Source of the DNA: an uncultured Collinsella sp.
GTDB lineage: Bacteria; Actinomycetota; Coriobacteriia; Coriobacteriales; Coriobacteriaceae
Assembly: GCA_900542305.1 (NCBI GenBank)
Contig: UQMU01000008.1
Coordinates: forward strand, 1 to 64,000
Direction: 5' to 3'
DNA length: 64,000 nucleotides
The first letter of the stretch is position 1, and every line of letters starts with the position of its first letter. Of this stretch, positions 1 to 7,274 are shown piece by piece. The position numbers were made by a program, and so were the translations under genes. The notes under the pieces are model-generated. The model was given only the letters and a program-made list of their open reading frames with translations, was not told where the DNA came from and made no database searches.

Positions 1-106
1 CGCTCCCCGGTTCTGAAATGGCTCCGCTGGCATATAGCAGGCTCTCCGTCAAGGTTGTCTTTCCAGCGTCTACATGGGCAAGAATCCCGATATTGATAAT
101 GTTCAT
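1..106 (-). CDS. tet(W): Tetracycline resistance ribosomal protection protein, N-terminal part (cut by window edge)
   Basis: Only the first 35 codons are present. The encoded start contains the GTPase P-loop AHVDAGKTT followed by LTESLLYASGAISEPGS. That is the N-terminus of EF-G-like ribosomal protection proteins, which release tetracycline from the ribosome using GTP. The SGAISEPG stretch matches my memory of Tet(W) better than Tet(O) or Tet(M), so the subgroup is probable but not certain. The ATG is fixed by a GGAGG site at about 112-117 (minus strand). The rest of the gene lies beyond base 1. Confidence 0.85.
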   Translation of the reverse strand, partial: MNIINIGILAHVDAGKTTLTESLLYASGAISEPGS

Positions 107-300
107 GTCTATCCTCCATACAAGGCCCAAATGGGCGCAAAAATCCCCAGCGGCTAATACTTTTACCGCTGGGGATCATGACTTCGGACAAACAGAAGTA
201 TGACGGCTTACATGAGCCGCTGTCCGTCACGATATTTACTAAAAAGGCAAAAGTATTCTTAAATTGGGTACAAAAACTAAGCCCCTGCAAGGGGCAATCA
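107..300 (-). promoter_or_regulatory. Attenuator-like leader of the tet gene
   Basis: The tet gene has a leader of roughly 270 bases with two terminator-like hairpins in the minus-strand transcript. The first pairs GCCCCT with AGGGGC (281-295) and is followed by a T-rich run. The second pairs CCCCAGCGG with CCGCTGGGG (145-174) and is followed by ATTTTTG just before the gene. Ribosomal protection genes such as tet(M) are known to be controlled by transcription attenuation in such a leader. By analogy, antibiotic-dependent read-through is inferred here. Confidence 0.7.
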
Positions 301-378
301 TTTTTGCGCCCATTATCAAATTTTATTTAAGATTACCTTGCCGCATATTTGGTAGACTCCTCAAATCAGGTTAATAGC

Positions 379-407
379 AGTATATCATAGTACGCTCTAA
401 AAAACAA
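379..407 (-). promoter_or_regulatory. Promoter of the tet gene
   Basis: On the minus strand TTGTTT (402-407) is followed after exactly 17 bases by TATACT (379-384). This is a good sigma-70-type promoter placed to transcribe the leader and tet gene. Confidence 0.7.
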
Positions 408-437
408 GAAATTATTTTACCCGATTCCCCAAATAAA

Positions 438-1099
438 TCAGTCATCTGCTAAACGAGTAATGTAATTGCCGCCCAATGAGACGTGTTTAACAGATGGACA
501 TTCTTCTTTAATCAGTTTCGCTAACGTAACTGCAGAAATCAATTGGAAACAGCCGCTCACCGAAATCCCAATAAACTCGATTTTTCCCTCTGAATACGCT
601 TAAGAAAGGCAGTTTCATAGAAGGAAATAAACGGATTATGCAAGGTATCCGCAAGCGATTTCATTATTTCTGGTGTCGAATAATAATCATAGGGCAGATC
701 TATGGAGTTGAACGTGTATTTAACTCCATATGAGACGTGATTTATGATATAGAGTGCATTTCTAAAAATGTTTTCAGCATATTGTCTTTCTTTTAGATTA
801 AAGTATCTCTTCGATCTGAAAATATCTTTTGCCTCGTCAACATTAAGTGCTGACTTTTGTATCAACTCGATTGTTAATTGAACATTCGAACTAAACGAAT
901 CCTTTGATTCCCGATACCTTTTACAGCACTCTTCGACATGTCTAAAAGATAGGAGGTCATCGTAAAATTCCACGTTTAAGTCAACAATGTCAACTTTGTA
1001 TTGTTCAACCTCTTGAAGATATGACTTCAAAACAGGCAAGGCAAGATACGGCCCCACTGGACTCCATCCTGGGGGAAATACTAAAAGCGTTTTAGGCAT
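438..1099 (-). pseudogene. B12-binding radical SAM protein, frameshifted and truncated
   Basis: The intact frame gives 180 residues beginning MPKTLLVFPPGWSPVGPYL, the typical start of the cobalamin-binding domain of B12-dependent radical SAM enzymes. At the A5 run near 581-585 the frame shifts. Restoring one base continues with EKIEFIGISVSG and QLISAVTLAKLIKEE and then SLGGNYITRL, all expected in this family, before a stop at 438-440. The whole radical SAM barrel with its CxxxCxxC cluster is missing, replaced by the tet promoter region. The gene lies 7 bases after the MFS gene in the same operon. Such enzymes often modify peptides or small molecules, but the substrate cannot be inferred. Confidence 0.8.
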
Positions 1100-1106
1100 A
1101 TCAACG

Positions 1107-2291
1107 TCACATCTTTCGCAAATAATTCAATTGAAACACAACTACCATCATAATTGAAAATACACCAAGTCCTGTAACGAGAATTGAGAACATCGCGATG
1201 CTCGTGAACAGCGAAACAAGGAGTGTTGAAATAACAACAGCAACCGATTGCAAAGACTCCCTAATTGAAAACAGGCTCATCGATTCAGATCCGTCTCTCG
1301 CCAAATCCTGCAGCGATGTTATGAGAAGCACATCTTGAATGGCGTTTCCGGCACCGACGATAAAAAGGAAAATAAACGATATCCCAGACGCATAGCGATA
1401 GCCAAACGCCAGATACGCACCGAGCGCAAGATACGTCACAAAACAATATGATTTAACGCAATCGGAACCACTGATTAAACGACCGTATATTGTATTTCCG
1501 AACAACAGTCCGATTGTAAGACTACTCTGAAGGAATCCGTATTGTATCGATGACGAGTCAAATTGCAATTGCGCTATAGCTGGCAAAAGAGAATTCAGAG
1601 AGCCGAATGCCACGCCACTAGAAATATCGATTAATAGGAAACCAATTGCCAAGTGCTTCGCGTTAAGATCACTAAATGCAGTCCAGTTTTTTTCATTTTT
1701 GCTTATCCCCTCTTTATCATTAACCTCGATAACCGACGGAACATCTCGCAGCAACCAGAACGACGCGGCAAAAGAAAGCGCGTCTAATGCAAGAACAGCC
1801 TCCGCCCCAAATTGAGCGACAACAAAACCGCCGGCAACTGGCCCCAGAACCATCATCAAATTCTGCAGAAACCCAAACGAATTATTAATTACGTCGCGAT
1901 TGATACTATTCGTATTGGCTCTTAACAACGAGTAAAAGCAGGGCATTTCAACCGTTCGGCAAAGCGATACCGCGCACGTAATAGCAAACATACTCCATTT
2001 ACTATCAACAAAAATATAGCAAACGAATAATCCCGCGCGAATTAAGTCTGCCAATCTCATGGCCTGCAGTGTCCCGATACCCATCTTCTGAGGCAGCTGC
2101 GCGAGCGCAACTGAAAACAGAGCGGGGGCAAATCTGCAGCAGACCATCAAAGCAGTTGCAGAAACATCGTGAGTTACCTCGTAAATCAGCATTGGCAAAG
2201 CAATATTCGCACACCAATTGCCTATTTCGCTTATCCCTCTAGCAATATATAGGACCCGAACCGGACGGCTAGCTCTCAATACCGTGAACAT
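1107..2291 (-). CDS. MFS-type transporter (probable exporter)
   Basis: This 394-residue protein has about twelve hydrophobic segments spread along its whole length and a hydrophilic central loop (about residues 190-210) rich in acidic and lysine residues. The layout is that of a 12-TM major facilitator of the drug/enterobactin exporter type. Its start overlaps the end of the upstream DUF2087 gene by 23 bases, and the radical SAM remnant follows at once, so the three form one transcript. Base composition is clearly more AT-rich than the chromosome to the right. The frame is intact. Its cargo is unknown; export of a product of the radical SAM enzyme is a guess. Confidence 0.8.
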   Translation of the reverse strand: MFTVLRASRPVRVLYIARGISEIGNWCANIALPMLIYEVTHDVSATALMVCCRFAPALFSVALAQLPQKMGIGTLQAMRLADLIRAGLFVCYIFVDSKWSMFAITCAVSLCRTVEMPCFYSLLRANTNSINRDVINNSFGFLQNLMMVLGPVAGGFVVAQFGAEAVLALDALSFAASFWLLRDVPSVIEVNDKEGISKNEKNWTAFSDLNAKHLAIGFLLIDISSGVAFGSLNSLLPAIAQLQFDSSSIQYGFLQSSLTIGLLFGNTIYGRLISGSDCVKSYCFVTYLALGAYLAFGYRYASGISFIFLFIVGAGNAIQDVLLITSLQDLARDGSESMSLFSIRESLQSVAVVISTLLVSLFTSIAMFSILVTGLGVFSIMMVVVFQLNYLRKM

Positions 2292-2550
2292 CAGGATTAA
2301 CCTCGTATTTCAGGCCTCGCTCATCCCTTAATAGGAATCCATAATCAACCAAGTACCGCCTCAACACGGCATAATCAGGATAGAGCTGTGACAGCACACG
2401 ATTAACCTGAAGCTCCGTATAACTTGTATTTAATTCAAAGAAAGAGACGGCCCATAGCAGCATGATTCTTTTATAGCTTTCCTTTTTTGGAATTGAAACC
2501 AGCTCGCCATTCTTGAGAAATCGTTTTTTAAAGTCTATTAGCTCATCCAT
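2269..2550 (-). CDS. DUF2087 family small protein (probable transcription regulator)
   Basis: This is a 93-residue protein. It opens with FKKRFLKNGELVSIPKKE and continues with SYTELQVNRVL and the signature DYAVLRRYLVDYGFLLRD. That is the winged-helix-like DUF2087 arrangement found alone or at the end of ArsR/MarR-type regulators. It is the first gene of the AT-rich operon and overlaps the MFS gene, so it probably controls that operon. An ATG start with AGGATG-type ribosome site lies directly upstream. The DNA-binding role is inferred from the family. Confidence 0.75.
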   Translation of the reverse strand: MDELIDFKKRFLKNGELVSIPKKESYKRIMLLWAVSFFELNTSYTELQVNRVLSQLYPDYAVLRRYLVDYGFLLRDERGLKYEVNPDVHGIES

Positions 2551-2650
2551 TCACATCCTCCATTTCATACGCATCTAATACTAAAAATGCATACGCTTTA
2601 GGTCATCGTATTCGGCTTCTTTATTCGAACTAAACTCGAACTAATCTAAA

Positions 2651-2868
2651 TTATTTGCTCAAACACTCCTCGAAAGCTCGTTTTTCACTCTGAGTAAAAT
2701 GCCCTTCCCAGTCAGTCCACGAACAGGAAGGCAACTCACAGCGAGCGGAGTCGAGGCCTCTACCGTCGGTCGTTCAAAATGCACGATAACCTTTTCGATA
2801 TCCCCATCTGTTATCAGGTCAGAATGAACGACCTCGGTACCGTCTTCGAATGTCATATACGGGTACAT
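2651..2868 (-). pseudogene. Small conserved protein, frameshifted
   Basis: Starting at ATG 2868 (GAGGTGG upstream; a GTG three bases earlier is also possible) the frame reads MYPYMTFEDGTEVVHSDL and then KVIVHFERPTVE. It then shifts at the GAGGCCTC stretch near 2752-2760. Adding one base restores GLDSARCELPSCSWTDWEG and a C-terminus ending FEECLSK. The pattern TEVVHS, VHFERP and SARCELP is one I recall from a small uncharacterised protein family (possibly DUF6061) of Firmicutes and Actinobacteria mobile regions. The name is uncertain. The function is unknown. Confidence 0.55.
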
Positions 2869-3042
2869 CACGTAAACCACCTCGCAATCGTTAATCCAGT
2901 TTAGCATCAAGCTATTGCACCAAAGACAGCAAGCCCCCTTGATGAGTTGATGGTATCTGTTAAATGTCACGTACGATTCACATCTGGTGGGTACCCTGAT
3001 GGCTACACGAAACGAAGCAGATTTACACCGGGAGGACCCCGT

Positions 3043-3996
3043 ATGACAACCAAGTACACCGACGCGCCGCGCACACGTGTCATGACGCCGGCATCGCTCA
3101 ACAACGGCGTTCACGAAAACCATTCCATCGGCCAGACCATGGCCATCGCGCCCAAAAAGGGCCTGTTTGACGACATTTCCATTCCCCAGATCATCGCCGG
3201 CGCCGCAGCTGCCGCTACGAGCGTCGCGCTTGCCTCCAAGATCGGTATCGCCGGATCGGTGATCGGTGCCGCTGTGAGCTCGGTCATCACCGTTGTGTCC
3301 TCGCAGGTCTACCGCCACTTTATCTCTGCCAGCGCCGAAGCCCTCAAAGGTACGCACGCCACCGTCGACTACCCCGCCGGCGCCTATGAACCCGTTGAAT
3401 TAAATGCCGAGGAGCACTTAGGCGGCGCCGCGACTACCCAGGAGATGCGCCAGATTGCAGGGCGCGCGACCACGGCGCGCGTCGCCCCCGACAGCCTGCG
3501 CGCCAAGGCGGCGGCAGAGCGCAGCCAGACGCAAAAGAAGGTCATCATCTTCTCGATCGCCATCGCCATCGTCGCGGTTATCGCCTGCACCGCTGCCATC
3601 CTTATCACCACCGCCGGTGAGGGTCTGGGCGAGCGTCCCGAGCCGATTCTGTCGTCACGCACGACCGAGCACGACGCGGACAGCACTGGTCAATCGCAAA
3701 GCCAGCAGGACGACTCGCAGGGCACCTCCGCATCCACCGACTCGTCCTCGAACACCCCCGATCAGTCGCAGGGCGCCGATTCTTCTGTGAACAACAACGG
3801 TACGCAATCCGGCACAACCGACTCAAGCCAAACGACTGACGGCTCTCAACCGAGCACGGGCGACCAGACGAGCGACACCACGTCGGGAACGGGCTCAGCA
3901 GACAGCAGCAACACCAGCAACTCGAACAGCTCGAGTGGAACCGCGTCCGGCACGGCATCTGACAGCTCGAGCCAAGGCACGGCATCGGGCAACTAA
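3043..3996 (+). CDS. Unrecognised membrane protein with Ser/Thr-rich tail
   Basis: This 317-residue protein starts at the ATG behind GGGAGGACCCC; longer upstream starts lack such a site. An alanine/valine-rich hydrophobic stretch lies at about residues 45-85. A strong membrane helix (VIIFSIAIAIVAVIACTAAIL) sits at about 170-190. The last ~110 residues are a low-complexity Ser/Thr/Gly/Asn/Gln tail with no Cys or aromatic residues. The tail resembles an extended, exported stalk, but no sortase motif or cell-wall domain is visible. It marks the return to GC-rich chromosomal DNA after the AT-rich left edge. I do not recognise a family. Confidence 0.75.
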   Translation: MTTKYTDAPRTRVMTPASLNNGVHENHSIGQTMAIAPKKGLFDDISIPQIIAGAAAAATSVALASKIGIAGSVIGAAVSSVITVVSSQVYRHFISASAEALKGTHATVDYPAGAYEPVELNAEEHLGGAATTQEMRQIAGRATTARVAPDSLRAKAAAERSQTQKKVIIFSIAIAIVAVIACTAAILITTAGEGLGERPEPILSSRTTEHDADSTGQSQSQQDDSQGTSASTDSSSNTPDQSQGADSSVNNNGTQSGTTDSSQTTDGSQPSTGDQTSDTTSGTGSADSSNTSNSNSSSGTASGTASDSSSQGTASGN

Positions 3997-4031
3997 GCAC
4001 GTTTGCCCCTCATAGATAATCGACCTGTATA

Positions 4032-4063
4032 ACGGGCGCGAACCGGCAACGGTCGCGCCCGTT
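4032..4063 (+). terminator. Rho-independent terminator
   Basis: ACGGGCGCGA (4032-4041) pairs with TCGCGCCCGT (4053-4062) and is followed by TTTGCC. It closes the gene ending at 3996. Confidence 0.7.
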
Positions 4064-4134
4064 TGCCTTGGGCGCCGAGGTAGCAAGCCCCGCGCGATGG
4101 TAAGATGCTTTGGTGTGTAAAGAGGAGATTTGCC

Positions 4135-5442
4135 ATGAGCAAGACAATAGTTAAGCCCACGCTATCGCTGGGCAACCACATCTATCTGTATCGTCTGCTG
4201 CGTGATGCGATTGGGTGCGGCAAGCAAACGTTTATGACGCAGGTCGAGGAGGCGCTCGCTGCTGGTGACATGGCCGCTTATGACCTGGGCTTCGAGTCCA
4301 CGCGCGAGCTGCTCGAGGAGCTCGACGACTGCATAAGGCTGACCGTCTTTAAGGGCGGTCGCCTGTATGCCACGCTCATCGCCAACGAGGCCTGGGATGC
4401 CGCCCTTGCCAAGGGCGAGGACAAGCCCAAGGCTGCCAAGGGTGCCAAGCAGTCCTACAAAAAGAAAAAGCGCGGCGAGAAGGACCTCAAGGCCGTGCGC
4501 CCCAAGCACGTTAAGCGCGCCGAGCCCGAGCCCGTGGCCGAAGTCGCTCCGGAGCCCGAGCCCGAGGCAGAGATCGAAGTCGCTATTGAGGTAACGGCAG
4601 AAGCCGACACCGAAATCACCGCCACGACCGATCCCGAAGTCATATCCGAGCAGGAAGCCACTGCGGAGCTCAACGAAGCTCCCAAGTCGACAATCGAAGA
4701 AGCCGCTGACCAGCCCGAAACGCCTGCGTTCCAAAACAGCGATGTCTTTGGCGACGAGACCGAGGACGATCAGCCCGACGAGCCCGACGATCAAGGCGCT
4801 ACCGAGTCGGCGCCGGAGCCCGAGACGCCGCAGCCCGCCATCTCGCTCACGGTCGTCTATGACCCCGAGAACGCAAACGCCGGCATCACCACCATGGCAT
4901 CCACACCCATCGAGGCAAAGTCGAGCGTCGAGAACGAGAACGCGACGCAGGTTGAGGTTGAAGCTGCAGCTGCAGACGCGCCCGTCACCGTGAAGCCCCC
5001 AGATTCCACGATCAAGCCGAAAACGACGCTGGAGCCCGCACCCGTCATCGAATCCATGCCCGCCTCTGCTTGCGACCAAATTCCCGCGCCGGCACCGGCT
5101 TCGGTACCCGCAGCGGCCCCAACCCCCGCACCTGCAGCGCCCGCCATCCCCAAGGACTTCCCCGTCGATTTCGCAACCGAGGTCTTCTGCCCCGGCCCAT
5201 TGCTACACCAGCTGTCAACCTATCTCCCCTACGGCGCCGACACCCTCGGCATTGTCGGCGAGTACTACTGGATCGCCCGCGAGCGCGGTACCATCGAGGC
5301 CGCGCGAAACCGCGCAAACTTCCCCCTGTGCTACACGCAGGCCGGCGAGCGCCGCGAGGTTACCGTGCGCATCCGCCGCAACACCACCGGCGGTCTCGGA
5401 GCCGCCTGGGCCATCGACAAGGTCGAAGCCCCGGTCGAGTAA
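4135..5442 (+). CDS. Unrecognised protein with acidic low-complexity centre
   Basis: This 435-residue protein starts at the ATG behind AGAGGAG. Three parts are visible. A folded N-terminus (about 1-100) contains DLGFESTRELLEELDD and looks like a small winged-helix unit. A basic patch (KKKKRGEK and neighbours, about 105-130) leads into some 200 residues dominated by Glu, Pro, Ala and Thr. A folded C-terminus (about 340-435) contains STYLPYGADTLGIVGEYYWIARERG and VTVRIRRNTTGGLG. The N-terminal part is reminiscent of LOTUS/OST-HTH RNA-binding domains, but this is only a resemblance. It is a single-gene unit between two terminators. Confidence 0.7.
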   Translation: MSKTIVKPTLSLGNHIYLYRLLRDAIGCGKQTFMTQVEEALAAGDMAAYDLGFESTRELLEELDDCIRLTVFKGGRLYATLIANEAWDAALAKGEDKPKAAKGAKQSYKKKKRGEKDLKAVRPKHVKRAEPEPVAEVAPEPEPEAEIEVAIEVTAEADTEITATTDPEVISEQEATAELNEAPKSTIEEAADQPETPAFQNSDVFGDETEDDQPDEPDDQGATESAPEPETPQPAISLTVVYDPENANAGITTMASTPIEAKSSVENENATQVEVEAAAADAPVTVKPPDSTIKPKTTLEPAPVIESMPASACDQIPAPAPASVPAAAPTPAPAAPAIPKDFPVDFATEVFCPGPLLHQLSTYLPYGADTLGIVGEYYWIARERGTIEAARNRANFPLCYTQAGERREVTVRIRRNTTGGLGAAWAIDKVEAPVE

Positions 5443-5445
5443 AAA

Positions 5446-5481
5446 ACGGCCTCGGATAGCCAATTGACCATCCGAGGCCGT
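5446..5481. terminator. Bidirectional terminator
   Basis: ACGGCCTCGGAT (5446-5457) pairs perfectly with ATCCGAGGCCGT (5470-5481). An A6 run on the left and T3 on the right fit use from both strands. It lies between convergent genes. Confidence 0.8.
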
Positions 5482-5496
5482 TTGAATTCAGGCCTT

Positions 5497-5889
5497 TTAG
5501 TTGTCATCGGTGCATATAGACACCAGAGAAGCAAGCTCATCCTCAAGTTGCGGAGCAAAGTATCTAAAAGAAACCTGCGCTCCAGTCGGTATCGACTCAA
5601 TCATATTCGCAGCATTATCTGAAACTCGGTACGATGCAGTTTCACCTGTCTTCAAATCCTCTATTGAGCAGACAGCGTCTTCAGCATCAATCGACCTAAG
5701 CACGCCTTTTCCTTGTAACATCACATCGGCATGCCCGCCAGCTATTTCTAATGAACCTGAGTCTGTCGCAGTCACTTCTCCGGAACCTCCGCGCGATATC
5801 TCTTCCTTTGTTGAACAGCCCACCAATGAAGCCATCAGCACCAAAGACAGAGCTAGACGAATCGCCCTACTTCGAAAAAGTCGTTCCAT
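5497..5889 (-). CDS. Small lipoprotein, partner of the adjacent protease-like protein
   Basis: This 130-residue protein begins MERLFRSRAIRLALSLVLM and has the lipobox LVGCS, so it should be anchored to the outer face of the membrane. About 95 polar residues follow with no family I recognise. The start chosen lies inside the last 23 bases of the upstream gene, indicating translational coupling with the protease-like protein. The pair is more AT-rich than its surroundings. A role as inhibitor or chaperone of that protein is possible by analogy with streptopain-type proteases and their inhibitors, but unsupported by sequence. Confidence 0.65.
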   Translation of the reverse strand: MERLFRSRAIRLALSLVLMASLVGCSTKEEISRGGSGEVTATDSGSLEIAGGHADVMLQGKGVLRSIDAEDAVCSIEDLKTGETASYRVSDNAANMIESIPTGAQVSFRYFAPQLEDELASLVSICTDDN

Positions 5890-6994
5890 AAGTCCACGCA
5901 TAATAGCTCTGATCATACTTCAGGAAGGATAAAGATGAATTCCAGCCGTCCGCTATGCCAATCATCTGCCTTGTCTCTCCAGTTTTCTTACCAGTAAGTG
6001 TGGCGTAAGCCTCCGCTGTTACAGAATGGGCTGATCCGTTGTACAAACTCGCATGTAAAACATTCGGTCTATTAGAGTTAATCTCATTTTGAATGCTCGC
6101 GATAGCCGGAGAGGAGACAGTGCGGGCGATAAGAGTACTTCCTCTGCTTGCGCAGTAATTTGTAAACCCCGTTGCACAGGTTGATATCGGCGTTCCACCC
6201 AAAACAACGCCGGGAACAGTCTGTTCTTCATCGGAAAGAGCATGGGTATTGGTGTAATTCCATATCTGCATATATTGCGAAGGGTCGCTATATAAATTGG
6301 CAATGCCATACAGTTCCGCAACGTTCGAAAAAGCTGTCACCATACAAGCATAGTGGGCGGTAAGCCTCTTAATCTCGCTTTCATCATATGACATAAACTG
6401 AGAAATGGAACGAAATCCAGATACTGTGTAATCCTGCATTTGAGTTGCGTAAATTACAACATCGTTCCAGCTTGAAGGTTTATTCGATAAAACGACAGGC
6501 CGTCCTTCTATGGAAACAGCCGGGATTGTTCTTCCGCAATTTGTTGTTATTGAACCGTCCAAAGATTGCACGCCGAATTCGAATGGATTGATCATTACGA
6601 CTGGGTTATTGAAAGAATAAGACTCGACACCAAGATCTCCTCCCCGATCCATAGGGCTGACTAAGCCGTCTCCAAAACGATATCCCGTAAGTATTTCATC
6701 ATCTGAAGCATCTAAAACCAAATAGCCCGCGGCTCTATTGGATGTCACAACCGGAACAATGTAACCAAGCGGGGACCCATCAACATCTACAAAAGGAATA
6801 GGGTCAGAAGGCGTATACGAATAGCCGAGGAGTCCCTTTATATATTTATCGGCAAGCTCTTGCGCAATTTCAGAAGTAAATTGTATCTGCTCACCATCAA
6901 TATTGCCCGTCGAAGCAAAAACCTCTTTCGGACGTGCGGCTAAGGCGACAATTGAAGACGCGACAAGTTGCAGAAAACGACGACGCGAAAGCAT
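5867..6994 (-). CDS. Tat-exported papain-like cysteine-protease-like protein
   Basis: This is a 375-residue protein. The N-terminus has the twin-arginine motif SRRRFLQ followed by a hydrophobic stretch, so export by the Tat pathway is expected. Residues about 45-105 (ending GYLVLDASDDEILTGYRFGDG) resemble the propeptide of streptopain-like (C10) proteases. The later part has HYACMVTAFSNVAELYG (Cys217) and NGSAHSVTAEAY (His323), spaced as in C39-like/C10 catalytic Cys and His. DGWNSS may supply the third element. Activity is inferred. The AT-rich composition and small downstream lipoprotein suggest a two-gene acquisition. An ATG start sits behind AAGAAGAAC. Confidence 0.65.
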   Translation of the reverse strand: MLSRRRFLQLVASSIVALAARPKEVFASTGNIDGEQIQFTSEIAQELADKYIKGLLGYSYTPSDPIPFVDVDGSPLGYIVPVVTSNRAAGYLVLDASDDEILTGYRFGDGLVSPMDRGGDLGVESYSFNNPVVMINPFEFGVQSLDGSITTNCGRTIPAVSIEGRPVVLSNKPSSWNDVVIYATQMQDYTVSGFRSISQFMSYDESEIKRLTAHYACMVTAFSNVAELYGIANLYSDPSQYMQIWNYTNTHALSDEEQTVPGVVLGGTPISTCATGFTNYCASRGSTLIARTVSSPAIASIQNEINSNRPNVLHASLYNGSAHSVTAEAYATLTGKKTGETRQMIGIADGWNSSLSFLKYDQSYYAWTYGTTFSK

Positions 6995-7235
6995 ATGTTC
7001 TTCTTTCTAGAGAAGCGACTTATAAGGTACTCCTATTCTATAATCTTTTTTGTAACGTTACAGCACTGGTTATATTTCAATTCGATTTGCTTATGTCCTT
7101 GCAACCCAATGCGTCTTTACGTTTTAAACGGAATTAGAAAATCACTCATAGCAAAAACGGGCTTTAATCCCAAAGAGATGACTTTGATTATGAATCAAAC
7201 CAGCAGCCAGGGCATAGCTGCAGTGCAATTGCTAC

Positions 7236-7266
7236 AAGAAAGGCCGCCCTTGGTGGCGGCCTTTCT
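7236..7266 (-). terminator. Terminator of ettA
   Basis: AGAAAGGCCGCC pairs with GGCGGCCTTTCT across a short loop just past the ettA stop codon. Confidence 0.75.
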
Positions 7267-7274
7267 ACTTGCTA

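Noticed and set aside
2659..3357. 232-codon minus-strand frame across the edge of the AT-rich region
   Set aside because: Most of it is antisense to the gene at 3043-3996; only its last part belongs to a real small gene, which is annotated as frameshifted at 2651-2868.
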